Assembly: GCA_910579205.1 (NCBI GenBank)
Contig: CAJTTD010000006.1
Location: 1-64,000, forward strand
Reading direction: 5' to 3'
From: an uncultured Christensenella sp.
Lineage (GTDB): Bacteria > Bacillota > Clostridia > Christensenellales > Pumilibacteraceae
Length of the DNA stretch: 64,000 bases
Shown piece after piece: positions 36,162 to 44,417 of this stretch (within the stretch, counting starts at the first letter, position 1; each line of letters opens with the position of its first letter). The position numbers and the translations under genes are program-made. Under the pieces are notes generated by a model that saw only the letters and a list, made by a program, of their open reading frames with translations, was not told where the DNA came from and did no database searches.

Positions 36162-37075
36162 ACAAGATAAAACAGACTGCGGCGTTTACCGCCCGCAACA
36201 TGAAAGTGTTTTTTAAAGACAAAGGCGCGGTCATCGGCGCGCTTATGGCACCGCTCGTCATACTTTTGCTGTATATACTGTTTTTGCACAACGTTCTGAA
36301 ATCGACGTTCGAGACAAATGTCCAAGGCATGCCCACCGCGTTCGACGATAAACTGATCAACGGGTATATCGCGTCGTTTGAAGTGTCGAGCATACTCGCG
36401 GTGTGTTGCGTAACCGTAGCGTTCGTCGTAAATATGATAATGGTGGAGGATCGCATAACGGGCGTGCGCGCCGACATAAACATCGCGCCCGTAAGTAAGA
36501 GCGTAGTGGTGCTCGGGTACTTTCTCTCCACGGCGGCGGTTACTCTCGTTGTTTGTTTTATAACGCTTGCAGCGGGTTTTTCGTACATCGCGGTCATGGG
36601 CTGGTATATTTCGGCGGGCAATGCGTTTTTGATAATCTTGGACGTGATCATCGCGACGCTGTTCGGCACGGCGTTTTCGTCGGTGGTGGTGCAGTTCCTA
36701 AAAAGCCGCGGCGCGATAAACGCCGTATCTACGGTGGTATCAACCGTTTACGGATTTATATGCGGCGCGTACTATCCCATTTCGCAGTTTGCAAAGGGCA
36801 TAGCCAACGCCGTCATGTGTTTGCCCGGCACGTACTTTACCGCGCTGTTGCGCTCGCATTTTATGAGCGGCTTTTATCAGCCGTTTGTCGATGCGGGCAT
36901 ACCGACCGACTCTGCGACCGAAATACTCGACAGCCTCGACGCAAACGTATACTTTTTCGGCTCGCAAGTGCCGACGTGGGCGATGTACGTAGTGAGCGCA
37001 TGCTCTATAGCCGTGCTGCTCGGTGCGTTTATCTTGATAAACGTCGTCCGTATTAAAAAGAAGAAAAAGGCGTAA
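36158..37075 (+). CDS. ABC-2 type permease
   Basis: The 305-residue protein has six TM helices typical of ABC-2 permeases: a cytoplasmic start (MNKIKQTAAFTARNMKVFFKDKGAVIGAL), helices about 20-42, 74-98, 118-142, 146-170, 183-205 and 268-295, and MVEDRITGVRADI as the coupling loop. It pairs with the ATPase at 35250 and ends at a strong terminator. Substrate unknown. Confidence 0.92.
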   Translation: MNKIKQTAAFTARNMKVFFKDKGAVIGALMAPLVILLLYILFLHNVLKSTFETNVQGMPTAFDDKLINGYIASFEVSSILAVCCVTVAFVVNMIMVEDRITGVRADINIAPVSKSVVVLGYFLSTAAVTLVVCFITLAAGFSYIAVMGWYISAGNAFLIILDVIIATLFGTAFSSVVVQFLKSRGAINAVSTVVSTVYGFICGAYYPISQFAKGIANAVMCLPGTYFTALLRSHFMSGFYQPFVDAGIPTDSATEILDSLDANVYFFGSQVPTWAMYVVSACSIAVLLGAFILINVVRIKKKKKA

Positions 37076-37087
37076 CAGACCGCCTTG

Positions 37088-37131
37088 CAAAAAAACCGTC
37101 TCGGCGCGTATGCGCGGGAGACGGTTTTTTG
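37088..37131 (+). terminator. Terminator after the ABC-2 exporter
   Basis: AAAAAACCGTCTC (to 37102) pairs with GAGACGGTTTTTT (from 37118), with inner GCGC pairing. T6 tail. It may also serve the convergent yabQ side. Confidence 0.9.
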
Positions 37132-37221
37132 TATATCGAAATTAAATAGATGTTTCGTGTAATGCTGCCGATAGTGGAAAAGGGAACGCCCCGCCGAATA
37201 GCAATATCCGCGCACTTACGA

Positions 37222-37527
37222 TCATTTATGCTTGGCGGCTTTTTTCTTTTTTTCGGGTCTGCGTTTTTTCCCGTTCGTGCGCGTGATGAGATAGGTGAGG
37301 AAGTATCCCGAAAACAGCGCGGCAAACAAATACGGCGCGATCACCGTTCCCGTGAGTATCACGTACAGAATAAACGCGCTGCCCACGGTAGCGGCGGTAA
37401 GCGCGTCGAGCACGACGGTAACGGGTATAAGATCGGTGCGCTTTGCCAGCGCGGACGCCGCCATATACAAGAACCTTGCGGCAATGCCGAGAGCTGTGCA
37501 AAATAAAAACGCGTAAGTCTCTTTCAT
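37222..37527 (-). CDS. yabQ: Sporulation protein YabQ-like
   Basis: The 101-residue membrane protein starts MKETYAFLFCTALGIAARFLYMAASALAKRTDLIP and has three hydrophobic helices, then a very basic tail (TNGKKRRPEKKKKAAKHK). In Bacillus, YabQ sits in the forespore outer membrane and is needed for cortex formation. The match rests on size, topology and position just behind yabP with a 4-nt overlap; sequence match by eye is modest. Confidence 0.75.
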   Translation of the reverse strand: MKETYAFLFCTALGIAARFLYMAASALAKRTDLIPVTVVLDALTAATVGSAFILYVILTGTVIAPYLFAALFSGYFLTYLITRTNGKKRRPEKKKKAAKHK

Positions 37528-37811
37528 TTGAAAATGCGTTTTATGAGCGACTGCTTGGCTTGCGCGTACTTTATGCCGTCCACGTTGCCCGTAAACGACA
37601 GCTCTCCGCCCGTCTCGTCGAACTTGGTTATTTTAAGATCGCTGCCCGTTATAACGAGCCGACCCATGCACGAAGTCAATACGATCTCGGCGGCGTTTGC
37701 ACTGTCGACTTTGCTTATGCCCGTAACGTTCGCTTTGTTGCGGTCGGTCATGTTGACGGTGTGCGACGTGAACTTGGAATTGATGACTGTTTCGTTCTTT
37801 ATCGTTTTCAT
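37524..37811 (-). CDS. yabP: Sporulation protein YabP/YqfC family
   Basis: The 95-residue beta-rich protein reads NETVINSKFTSHTVNMTDRNKANVTGISKVDSANAAEIVLTSCMGRLVITGSDLKITKFDETGGELSFTGNVDGIKY. The TxMGxLxITGxxLxIxxLxxxxGxxxxxGxVxxIxY pattern is the family mark. YabP works in the mother cell during spore development. The promoter side has no good sigma-A boxes, which fits sporulation-sigma control; no specific box can be named. It overlaps yabQ. Confidence 0.85.
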   Translation of the reverse strand: MKTIKNETVINSKFTSHTVNMTDRNKANVTGISKVDSANAAEIVLTSCMGRLVITGSDLKITKFDETGGELSFTGNVDGIKYAQAKQSLIKRIFK

Positions 37812-37833
37812 ATATATATACGATATGAAACAA

Positions 37834-37865
37834 GACCGCGCTTTATGACGGCGCGGTCTCGAGAA
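37834..37865 (-). terminator. Terminator-like hairpin after dnaI
   Basis: GACCGCGC (37834-37841) pairs with GCGCGGTC (37851-37858). In minus-strand sense it follows dnaI by about 17 nt and continues TTGTTT, a weak T tail. It separates the primosome operon from yabP. Confidence 0.55.
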
Positions 37866-37874
37866 AAAACATGT

Positions 37875-38765
37875 TCAGTTTTTAAGTCGATTGTTTTTTG
37901 CGGTTACCATGCAGTTGACCGCGGTGTTTTTGTCGAACAGCCGCGACGCGATGTTCTCTCCGTACCGCGCTATAAAGTCGGCGGGCGAAAGGTTGGAAGT
38001 TATGAGCGTATTCTTTCTGTGCAGCCAACGCTCGTTTATAACCGTATACAAATATTCCTTGGTTACGTTTTTGAGCATGCTTTCCGTGCCGAGATCGTCT
38101 ATTATCAAGAGATCGCAGTCGAGCATGGGCGTAAATCTGTCCGTATAGTTCTTTATGGAAAACTGCGTGTGGTAGTCGAGCGCACGCCGCACAAAGCCGA
38201 ACGCCGTAACCGCCACGACGGACGCGCCGCATTGCATGAACGCCGACGCTACCGCGCTTGCCAGTACCGTCTTTCCCGTGCCCGAATCGCCTATGACTGT
38301 AAAAAACGGCTTATCGCTATTCGGATACCCGTCGATATACTTTTTGGCAGCCGAGTATACTCCGCTTATCGCCTTGGGCGCGGACAGCTTTTTTGCTTCG
38401 AAATCCAATACGGGGATCTCGAGATTTTCCGTGTCGCTCATAACGGCGGCGTTTATCACGCAGCGGCAGTACTTGCCGCCGACGATGCCCGTGTCGGCGC
38501 ATACGGCGCAGCGGCAGGGCGGCTCTACCTTGTCTTTCGTAAGCCCCAGCCTTTCCATATGTCTTATAAGTTCGGCTTGGGCGCGGGCAAGCTCGGGCGT
38601 GTCGCCGTGCTTTGCGCTCTTTATAGCCTCGCTCTGCCATGCGGTAAAAGCGGAATACAGCCCGTCGTCGGCGGTGAGCGCGTTTTGCCATATCATATGT
38701 CCGCGGTCAACGTCCGCTCTTCTTCTGTCGCGTATAGCGAGCATTGCGTTTTTATAAATATCCAT
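37875..38765 (-). CDS. dnaI: DnaI/DnaC-type helicase loader
   Basis: The 296-residue AAA+ ATPase has a Zn-type Cys cluster (CRCAVCADTGIVGGKYCRC, about 83-101), Walker A GDSGTGKT (about 158-165), Walker B LLIIDDLGTE, and SNLSPADFIARYGENIASRL near the C-terminus. It loads the replicative helicase with the DnaD protein, which precedes it with a 1-nt overlap (TGATG). IstB transposase helpers share the fold, but no transposase is near. Confidence 0.88.
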   Translation of the reverse strand: MDIYKNAMLAIRDRRRADVDRGHMIWQNALTADDGLYSAFTAWQSEAIKSAKHGDTPELARAQAELIRHMERLGLTKDKVEPPCRCAVCADTGIVGGKYCRCVINAAVMSDTENLEIPVLDFEAKKLSAPKAISGVYSAAKKYIDGYPNSDKPFFTVIGDSGTGKTVLASAVASAFMQCGASVVAVTAFGFVRRALDYHTQFSIKNYTDRFTPMLDCDLLIIDDLGTESMLKNVTKEYLYTVINERWLHRKNTLITSNLSPADFIARYGENIASRLFDKNTAVNCMVTAKNNRLKN

Positions 38766-40201
38766 CAGTCGTCGTCCTCGCCGTATGCGGTGAATAGCGA
38801 ATTCAGCTCTTCGGCGGTAAACCGCTCGCTCACGGTGTTAGCCGAGCTTGTGCGCTCGTGCGCGTCGGTAGTTGCCGCCGCTTCGCGCTCGCCGTCGTTT
38901 TTCGCGCCGTCTACGGTGGTTATGCCCTTGTCGTGCCATGCGCACAGTACGGAATTCATATACGCGAATGGGCTGGACTTGGTAAGGGCGAGCCGCGCGG
39001 CGTATTCTATGAGTTGGGGGGATGATTTGAGATTGTCCGCCCAGTTGGAATAGAACGCGCGCAAGCTCGGCTTGACCGCGCCTTGCATGGAAAACGCCGA
39101 CATCAGTTCGGCTATCTTTCCGTCGTACTTGGTCTCGCGGTCTATGCGCTCTTTTGCGAGCGCGTCCGTTGTGGCAGACGCCGCAAAAAAGTCGCGCACC
39201 ACCGCGTCGAGATCGGCGAGCGTTTTTAGATTGTTTTTCATGCAGTATTGAGCAACGGATACTATCGCGGCGCTTTCGAAGCCCATATCGAGCCACGGTC
39301 TTATGTAAGCGGAAATTTCGGGGTCTACGTTTTCGTAGTACACGCCGAGCGCCTTGTTGACAGATTTTGCGAGTTTGTACATCTCTTTGCGTTGCGTCTC
39401 GTAACCGTCGATCTTGTCTGCGGTAAACAAGCCGAGTTCGGCATATTGCGCAAGCTTAACATCGAGCGTAGCCGCGCCGCCGCGCTTAACGCATTTGGCG
39501 ACGTGGAGTATCACGTCCTTGTCGAACTTGAGTGCGGAACGCCATTTTTTGTAGAGCTGCACCGATTCGTGGTCGGGGCGTTTGCCGCCCATCGCGCCGA
39601 GTACCGCGCAAAGATCGTTGTAGTATACGCCGTACTCTTCCAGGCGGTTTTCCACTTCCTCGGCGGAACGGTAGCCGTCTTGCGCAAGGTTGCGCGCTAC
39701 CGCAATGATGTACGGACACGACACATTGTCGCCTTTGAGCTTGACGCAATAGTTTATTATGGACGTCATCGCCGCCGGTTCGAGATCGAATTTTTCCATG
39801 AGCGCGTAATATTCGCCCAGCTCTCTGTTGTCTATCATGCGCGACGTGATGTACGACTGCGCTATGCGGTTGAAGTCGCGGTATTTGTCCACGTCGAACT
39901 TTTTGACTTTGGGTCTTGCGGTGCGCGGCGAGAGATAGCTCACGTCGTCGCCCAGCCGCGCCATAAGTCCTTGATCTGTCCAATATTCGATCGCCGCGTC
40001 CACTGTGGCGCGGTCGATGCCCAGCCGTTTTGCGAGGCGGTCGAGCGAGTCGTCGGGGTCGTCCTTGCGCGCGGCGAGAGAAAGTCCGTAGAGGTAGACC
40101 TTTACGTAATCGCCGTCGGCGTACGGTAAATACTCGACTATAAATTTATTTTCGACGGTAACAGAGCCGTCAAAACTCGCCTCCGACGACAGTTTGAACA
40201 T
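38765..40201 (-). CDS. dnaD: DnaD-family primosome protein with repeated DnaD domains
   Basis: The 478-residue protein has a winged-helix N-domain (about 15-100: DRLAKRLGIDRATVDAAIEYWTDQGLM) and then three DnaD/DnaB-type helical units (about 120-190, 285-350 and 385-440; for example YYALMEKFDLEPAAMTSIINYC and YIRPWLDMGFESAAIVSVAQYC). Usual DnaD has one such unit in about 230 residues. It starts replication and restart with DnaI. The C-tail is Glu/Thr-rich. It has a TTGATT-N17-TATTAT promoter whose -10 overlaps that of sbcD. Confidence 0.85.
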   Translation of the reverse strand: MFKLSSEASFDGSVTVENKFIVEYLPYADGDYVKVYLYGLSLAARKDDPDDSLDRLAKRLGIDRATVDAAIEYWTDQGLMARLGDDVSYLSPRTARPKVKKFDVDKYRDFNRIAQSYITSRMIDNRELGEYYALMEKFDLEPAAMTSIINYCVKLKGDNVSCPYIIAVARNLAQDGYRSAEEVENRLEEYGVYYNDLCAVLGAMGGKRPDHESVQLYKKWRSALKFDKDVILHVAKCVKRGGAATLDVKLAQYAELGLFTADKIDGYETQRKEMYKLAKSVNKALGVYYENVDPEISAYIRPWLDMGFESAAIVSVAQYCMKNNLKTLADLDAVVRDFFAASATTDALAKERIDRETKYDGKIAELMSAFSMQGAVKPSLRAFYSNWADNLKSSPQLIEYAARLALTKSSPFAYMNSVLCAWHDKGITTVDGAKNDGEREAAATTDAHERTSSANTVSERFTAEELNSLFTAYGEDDD

Positions 40202-40218
40202 ACATCGACCTCATTCGC

Positions 40219-40247
40219 TTGAAAATAATCGCAATTTGTATTATAAT
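40219..40247 (+). promoter_or_regulatory. sbcD promoter
   Basis: TTGAAA (40219-40224), 17 nt, TATAAT (40242-40247). The -10 lies inside the palindrome GTATTATAATAC. Confidence 0.7.
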
Positions 40248-40271
40248 ACCACTAAAATACGATTTAATCAA
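40243..40271 (-). promoter_or_regulatory. dnaD operon promoter, overlapping the sbcD promoter
   Basis: On the minus strand TTGATT (40271-40266), 17 nt, TATTAT (40248-40243). Its -10 shares five bases with the sbcD -10, so polymerase can occupy only one. Confidence 0.65.
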
Positions 40272-40305
40272 CTGTTTATCGGAATTTAGGGAGCAACAAC
40301 CGAGC

Positions 40306-41517
40306 ATGAAAATTTTGCACACCGCAGATCTCCACTTGGGCAAAAAATTAGGCAAAGCGTCGCGCCTTGACGAGCAGTGCGCGGTAGTAAAAGAGATAGC
40401 GGACATTTGCGACCGTTACGAAGCGGACGTAGTTCTTATAGCGGGCGACGTTTTTGACGCTGCAGTTCCGCCGTCCGAGGCGGAGCGCGTATTTTACCGC
40501 AGCATACTTACGCTTGCCGAGCGGGGCAGAGCGGTCATCGCGCTCGCGGGAAACCACGACGACGAGCGAAGGATGTGCGCGGCAAAACCGCTTGCCGATC
40601 TTCAAGGCATAGTGCTTGCGGGCGAGCTGGACTACACATCGCTCGGGCAGATGTCGCTGACCGAACCCGTGCCGCCCGCGTCGCTTTTGGAAGTGGCGGC
40701 GGCTGCCGATTACCTTGCCAAACAGCGCGTCAAGATAACGGGACGGTACGGCGGAGTAACGGTGTGCAAGGGCGAGGAAAAAACGAACATCGCGCTCGTT
40801 CCTTATCCGTCGGAAGCGCGGCTCGCGCGCTGGTACGAGCAAGACTACAACGTCGCGTACGAGAAACGGGTGCAACAGACGCTCGCGCGCGCGTGCGAGT
40901 TCTTTGACGACGGATACAACATATTATGCACACATCTGTTTTTGACGAGATCGGAAAACACCGACCCGCTCGGCGGCTTGCTTGCTTTGCCCGTGTCGGT
41001 CTTACCCGAGTCCGCCGATTACGTTGCTCTCGGACACGTCCACAAGCGCTATCAAGCGTGCAAAAAGCCCAACGCCGTATATTGCGGCTCGCCTATACAG
41101 TACGCATACGACGAGACGCGTGCCAAGTCCGTAACTATAATAGACACGGCGAGCGGGCAGATAACGCCCGTGCCGCTCGCGTCGGGGAAAAAGCTGACCG
41201 AGACAGAGGCGGACAACTTCGACGAGTGCATGCAAAAGCTCGATTTTTATGCGGCGGATCATGTGCGCTTGCTTTACGGCGGAGAGCCGCTCGGCAAGAC
41301 GGAAACGGCGCAAATACGATCGCACCCCGCGTTTAACGACCTTGTGGTAACGAGCGCGCCGCGCAGCGCGGCGGTAACCGAAAGGCGCGCGCACTTATCG
41401 GACGGCGAAATATTCGACAAGTATTACAACTTCAGATACGGCGCGCAACCGCCCGCCGATCTCAAAGCGGCGTTTATAGAGATGATGGACGAGCTCAAGA
41501 GCGAAGAAAAGGCATAA
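40306..41517 (+). CDS. sbcD: Exonuclease SbcCD subunit D (Mre11-type nuclease)
   Basis: The 403-residue protein begins MKILHTADLHLGKKLG (metal motif DxH), then GDVFD, GNHDDE and GHVHKR, the phosphoesterase motifs. With SbcC it cuts hairpins and DNA ends. ATG 40306 begins the conserved block; the frame further upstream is the promoter. The RBS is weak (GGGAG, about 12 nt away). It is followed 10 nt on by sbcC. Confidence 0.96.
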   Translation: MKILHTADLHLGKKLGKASRLDEQCAVVKEIADICDRYEADVVLIAGDVFDAAVPPSEAERVFYRSILTLAERGRAVIALAGNHDDERRMCAAKPLADLQGIVLAGELDYTSLGQMSLTEPVPPASLLEVAAAADYLAKQRVKITGRYGGVTVCKGEEKTNIALVPYPSEARLARWYEQDYNVAYEKRVQQTLARACEFFDDGYNILCTHLFLTRSENTDPLGGLLALPVSVLPESADYVALGHVHKRYQACKKPNAVYCGSPIQYAYDETRAKSVTIIDTASGQITPVPLASGKKLTETEADNFDECMQKLDFYAADHVRLLYGGEPLGKTETAQIRSHPAFNDLVVTSAPRSAAVTERRAHLSDGEIFDKYYNFRYGAQPPADLKAAFIEMMDELKSEEKA

Positions 41518-41527
41518 AGAGGCAGAC

Positions 41528-44287
41528 ATGAAACCCGTCAAACTGACTATAGAAGGAATAAACTCGTTTATAGAGCGGCAAGAGCTGGACTTCGAAGCCG
41601 TGGGGCGCAGCAATCTGTTTTGCATTTGCGGCAAAACGGGCGCGGGCAAGACCACCATATTCGACAGCATAATGCTCGCGCTGTACGGCAGAAGCGGCAA
41701 GGGCAATCTTGCCGACGTTGTAAATCTGTCGCTGTCCGTCGCGCGCGTGGTTTTCGAGTTCGACGCAAACGGCGAACGTTACTCGGTCGAGCGCACTATT
41801 AAATGCCGCGCGGAAAAGGACGGCAACGGCGCGGAAACGGGCAGAAGGACGGCGACGAGCGAGTGCGTGCTGTTGCGCGACGGCGAGCCGTACTTAAAGG
41901 GCGAGCCTGCCGCCGAGGCCCTCGAGCGCATAGTCGGCTTGGGCGAAAGCGAGTTCAAAAACGTGTATCTTTTGGAGCAGGGCGAGTATGCGGAATTCCT
42001 AAAGAAAACGCCCGCCAAACAGACCGAAGCGGTGGGCAAGATATTTTCGCTCATGCGGTTCGGCGACGTGAACAAGCGCGCGGGCGAAAAACTGCGCTCG
42101 GCGGAATCGGACGTTGCGAATATAGAAAGGCGTATAGCCGATCTCGGCGAAGACGTATCCGACGAAGCGTTGCGCGCGCTCAAGTCCGAGCTATCCAAAC
42201 TGCGCGCCAAAAATACCGCGCTTACCAAAGATATAGACGCTTTGCGCGCCGATATAGAAAAAGCCGAGCGCGATCGCGACGCGTACATATCGGCTGCGGA
42301 AAAAGCAAAGACGGTAAAGGAATTGGGTATACAGTTATCCGACGCAAAGGCGCGCGCGCAAAAAGCGGCGGAGGAACGGGACGAATACATTCAAAGCGCA
42401 GACGGGAGCGCGGCTGAGCGTTTGGACGCGCTTCAAGCCCGACGCAACGAACTGAGCGAGCTTTGCGCTCTCGACAAGCAGTTTGCGGCGAGCGTCGCCG
42501 AATACAGAGAAAAGCGCGACGAGCACGAAAAGAAATGCAAGGCGGCGGACGACGCGGCGGCAAAGCTGAGCGACGCGGAGCGCGCGCAAGAAAACCGTTA
42601 CGCCGAGTTTACAGCCGAACTTGCCGAGTTCAAGCAAAACGCCGAGCGACTGGAAAGGCGATCGGAGCGTGTAACCGAAGCGCTGTCCGCGTTTGACGGC
42701 GATCGCGACGTTGCGTTATCTGCGGTCTCGCAGTATGAGTACGAGTTAAAGTCGGAGCAAGACGCATACAACGCGCTTGCGGTCGAAAGGAAAAAACATG
42801 CCGACGCCAAAGCCCAAGCGGAAAAGTCGGCGGCGGAATTTGTTGCCAAGATAGAGAAGTACGGGCAAGCGCTTTTAAGTGCGCGCGAGCTTACGGCTGC
42901 AGCCAAAGTCGGCGCGGAAAAAGCGGAAGAGGAACTTGCGTCGGCGCAACTCGCTTTCCGTGCGGCGGCGGTGCGTGCCGATCTTAAAGATGGCGACGTT
43001 TGCCCCGTGTGCGGCGGAAAGTTCTGCGGCTATGCGGGCGGCGACGACTGCGACGTGGAGCAAAAAAAATACGAGCGCGACAGCGCGGTCGCGGCGCTCA
43101 AAGACGCAGAGGGCAAAGAGTCGGAGCTTGTAAAGTTTTCGGACAAGGCTAAGGAAGAACTGGAGCGCGCGCAGCGCGCCGCGGACGAAGCGCAAAAGTC
43201 GCTCGCCGCCGCGGACACAAAGATGGCGGAAACGCGCGTGCAACCGAGCGAGTACAATGCAATGCTCACGGCTCTTTCTTCGGCGAAAAAACGCGCGGCG
43301 GAATACAACTCTTACGCGTCGCAATACACAGCTAAAAAGAGCGCGGCAGTCGAGCTTAAAGCGGTCGCCGAAGCTTCCGCGGCGGCGCTCGAACAAGCGG
43401 AATACAATGCGCGCGCGCTAAAAGAAAAGCTCGGCGAATTGTGCGGCAAGACGGAAGTCGAGACAAAAAAGCTGGACGACGAGATGTCCGCGCTCAAAAA
43501 TAAGATCTCGTCCGAACAAGAATGCAAAAAAAAGCTGGAGGCGGCGGCGGAAGCCGCGCTCGCCGCGGTGGAGACGATAGAAGCGTCGCTTAGATCGGCG
43601 AGCACCGAATGCCCCGTGGATATGCCCGCGTTCGACGAAGAAGGGTACAGAGACAAGCGTGCGCGATTTGACGAGGCGCAAAAACAGCACGCCGAGCGCG
43701 AAAAAGAGATCGCGCTCAAAAACGCGCAAGAAGAATTGCTTGCGGAAAAATGCGGCAAGCTCGCCGCGCTTACCGCCGAACGCCGAGCCTCGGAAAAGCG
43801 CGCGGACTGTTACAAAAAGATAGCCGAAATGACAAAAGCCAAAGCTATGCTCAATTATGTCGCCGCCGAGTTCATAGAGGAATTTACGGCTATAGCAAGC
43901 GAGATATTGGCGGAGCTGTCGGGCGGCAAGTACAATATGGACTACGACCGCGAAAACGGATTTGTGGCGACGGATTTTTTAAACGGCGGCAAACCGCGTA
44001 AAACGGACACGCTGTCGGGCGGCGAATTGTTTTTGGCGTCGCTGTCTGTGGCTATAGCGATAGCGCGAGCGCAGAGCAAGGGCAACAACGCGTTCTTCTT
44101 TTTGGACGAGGGGTTCGGCACACTGGACGACGAACTTATAGACACCGTGTACGGCGCGCTCGAATCGCTGTCCAAGGATTGTCTGGTGGGCGTGATATCG
44201 CACGCGGGCGCGCTCATAGACCGCATGCCGAGCTGCGTGCAAGTGATAGAAGCGACGGACGTTTCGGGAAGTCGGATCGAATACTGA
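41528..44287 (+). CDS. sbcC: Exonuclease SbcCD subunit C (Rad50-type ATPase)
   Basis: The 919-residue SMC-like protein has Walker A CGKTGAGKTTIFDSI (about 34-47), long coiled coils (about 180-480 and 530-770), a zinc-hook CPVC (about 497) between them, a signature DTLSGGELFLASLSVAIAIA and Walker B FFFLDEGFGTLDDE at the C-end. It forms the ATP-driven clamp on SbcD. The length is near 1000, typical for Bacillota. Coils are rich in Ala, Glu and Lys. Confidence 0.96.
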   Translation: MKPVKLTIEGINSFIERQELDFEAVGRSNLFCICGKTGAGKTTIFDSIMLALYGRSGKGNLADVVNLSLSVARVVFEFDANGERYSVERTIKCRAEKDGNGAETGRRTATSECVLLRDGEPYLKGEPAAEALERIVGLGESEFKNVYLLEQGEYAEFLKKTPAKQTEAVGKIFSLMRFGDVNKRAGEKLRSAESDVANIERRIADLGEDVSDEALRALKSELSKLRAKNTALTKDIDALRADIEKAERDRDAYISAAEKAKTVKELGIQLSDAKARAQKAAEERDEYIQSADGSAAERLDALQARRNELSELCALDKQFAASVAEYREKRDEHEKKCKAADDAAAKLSDAERAQENRYAEFTAELAEFKQNAERLERRSERVTEALSAFDGDRDVALSAVSQYEYELKSEQDAYNALAVERKKHADAKAQAEKSAAEFVAKIEKYGQALLSARELTAAAKVGAEKAEEELASAQLAFRAAAVRADLKDGDVCPVCGGKFCGYAGGDDCDVEQKKYERDSAVAALKDAEGKESELVKFSDKAKEELERAQRAADEAQKSLAAADTKMAETRVQPSEYNAMLTALSSAKKRAAEYNSYASQYTAKKSAAVELKAVAEASAAALEQAEYNARALKEKLGELCGKTEVETKKLDDEMSALKNKISSEQECKKKLEAAAEAALAAVETIEASLRSASTECPVDMPAFDEEGYRDKRARFDEAQKQHAEREKEIALKNAQEELLAEKCGKLAALTAERRASEKRADCYKKIAEMTKAKAMLNYVAAEFIEEFTAIASEILAELSGGKYNMDYDRENGFVATDFLNGGKPRKTDTLSGGELFLASLSVAIAIARAQSKGNNAFFFLDEGFGTLDDELIDTVYGALESLSKDCLVGVISHAGALIDRMPSCVQVIEATDVSGSRIEY

Positions 44288-44308
44288 CAGCCTTTTTTCG
44301 ATAACGTA

Positions 44309-44337
44309 TTGACAAACGATCATTTATACTATATAAT
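44309..44337 (+). promoter_or_regulatory. Promoter of the zinc-ribbon membrane gene
   Basis: TTGACA (44309-44314), 17 nt, TATAAT (44332-44337). A full consensus pair. Leader about 75 nt. Confidence 0.85.
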
Positions 44338-44417
44338 AAAAACTACTTAAATTTAAGCGGTACATAGGCGCGCGATCTAAGCATAGCGCCGCAACCGACC
44401 GCATGGGAGAACTATCT

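Noticed and set aside
37812..37835. AT-rich TATATATATA before yabP as a promoter
   Set aside because: Simple repeat with no -35 partner; cannot be told from sporulation-sigma sites by eye.
37443..39053. 536-residue plus-strand frame opposite dnaI/dnaD
   Set aside because: Shadow; the minus-strand genes have clear ATPase and DnaD features.
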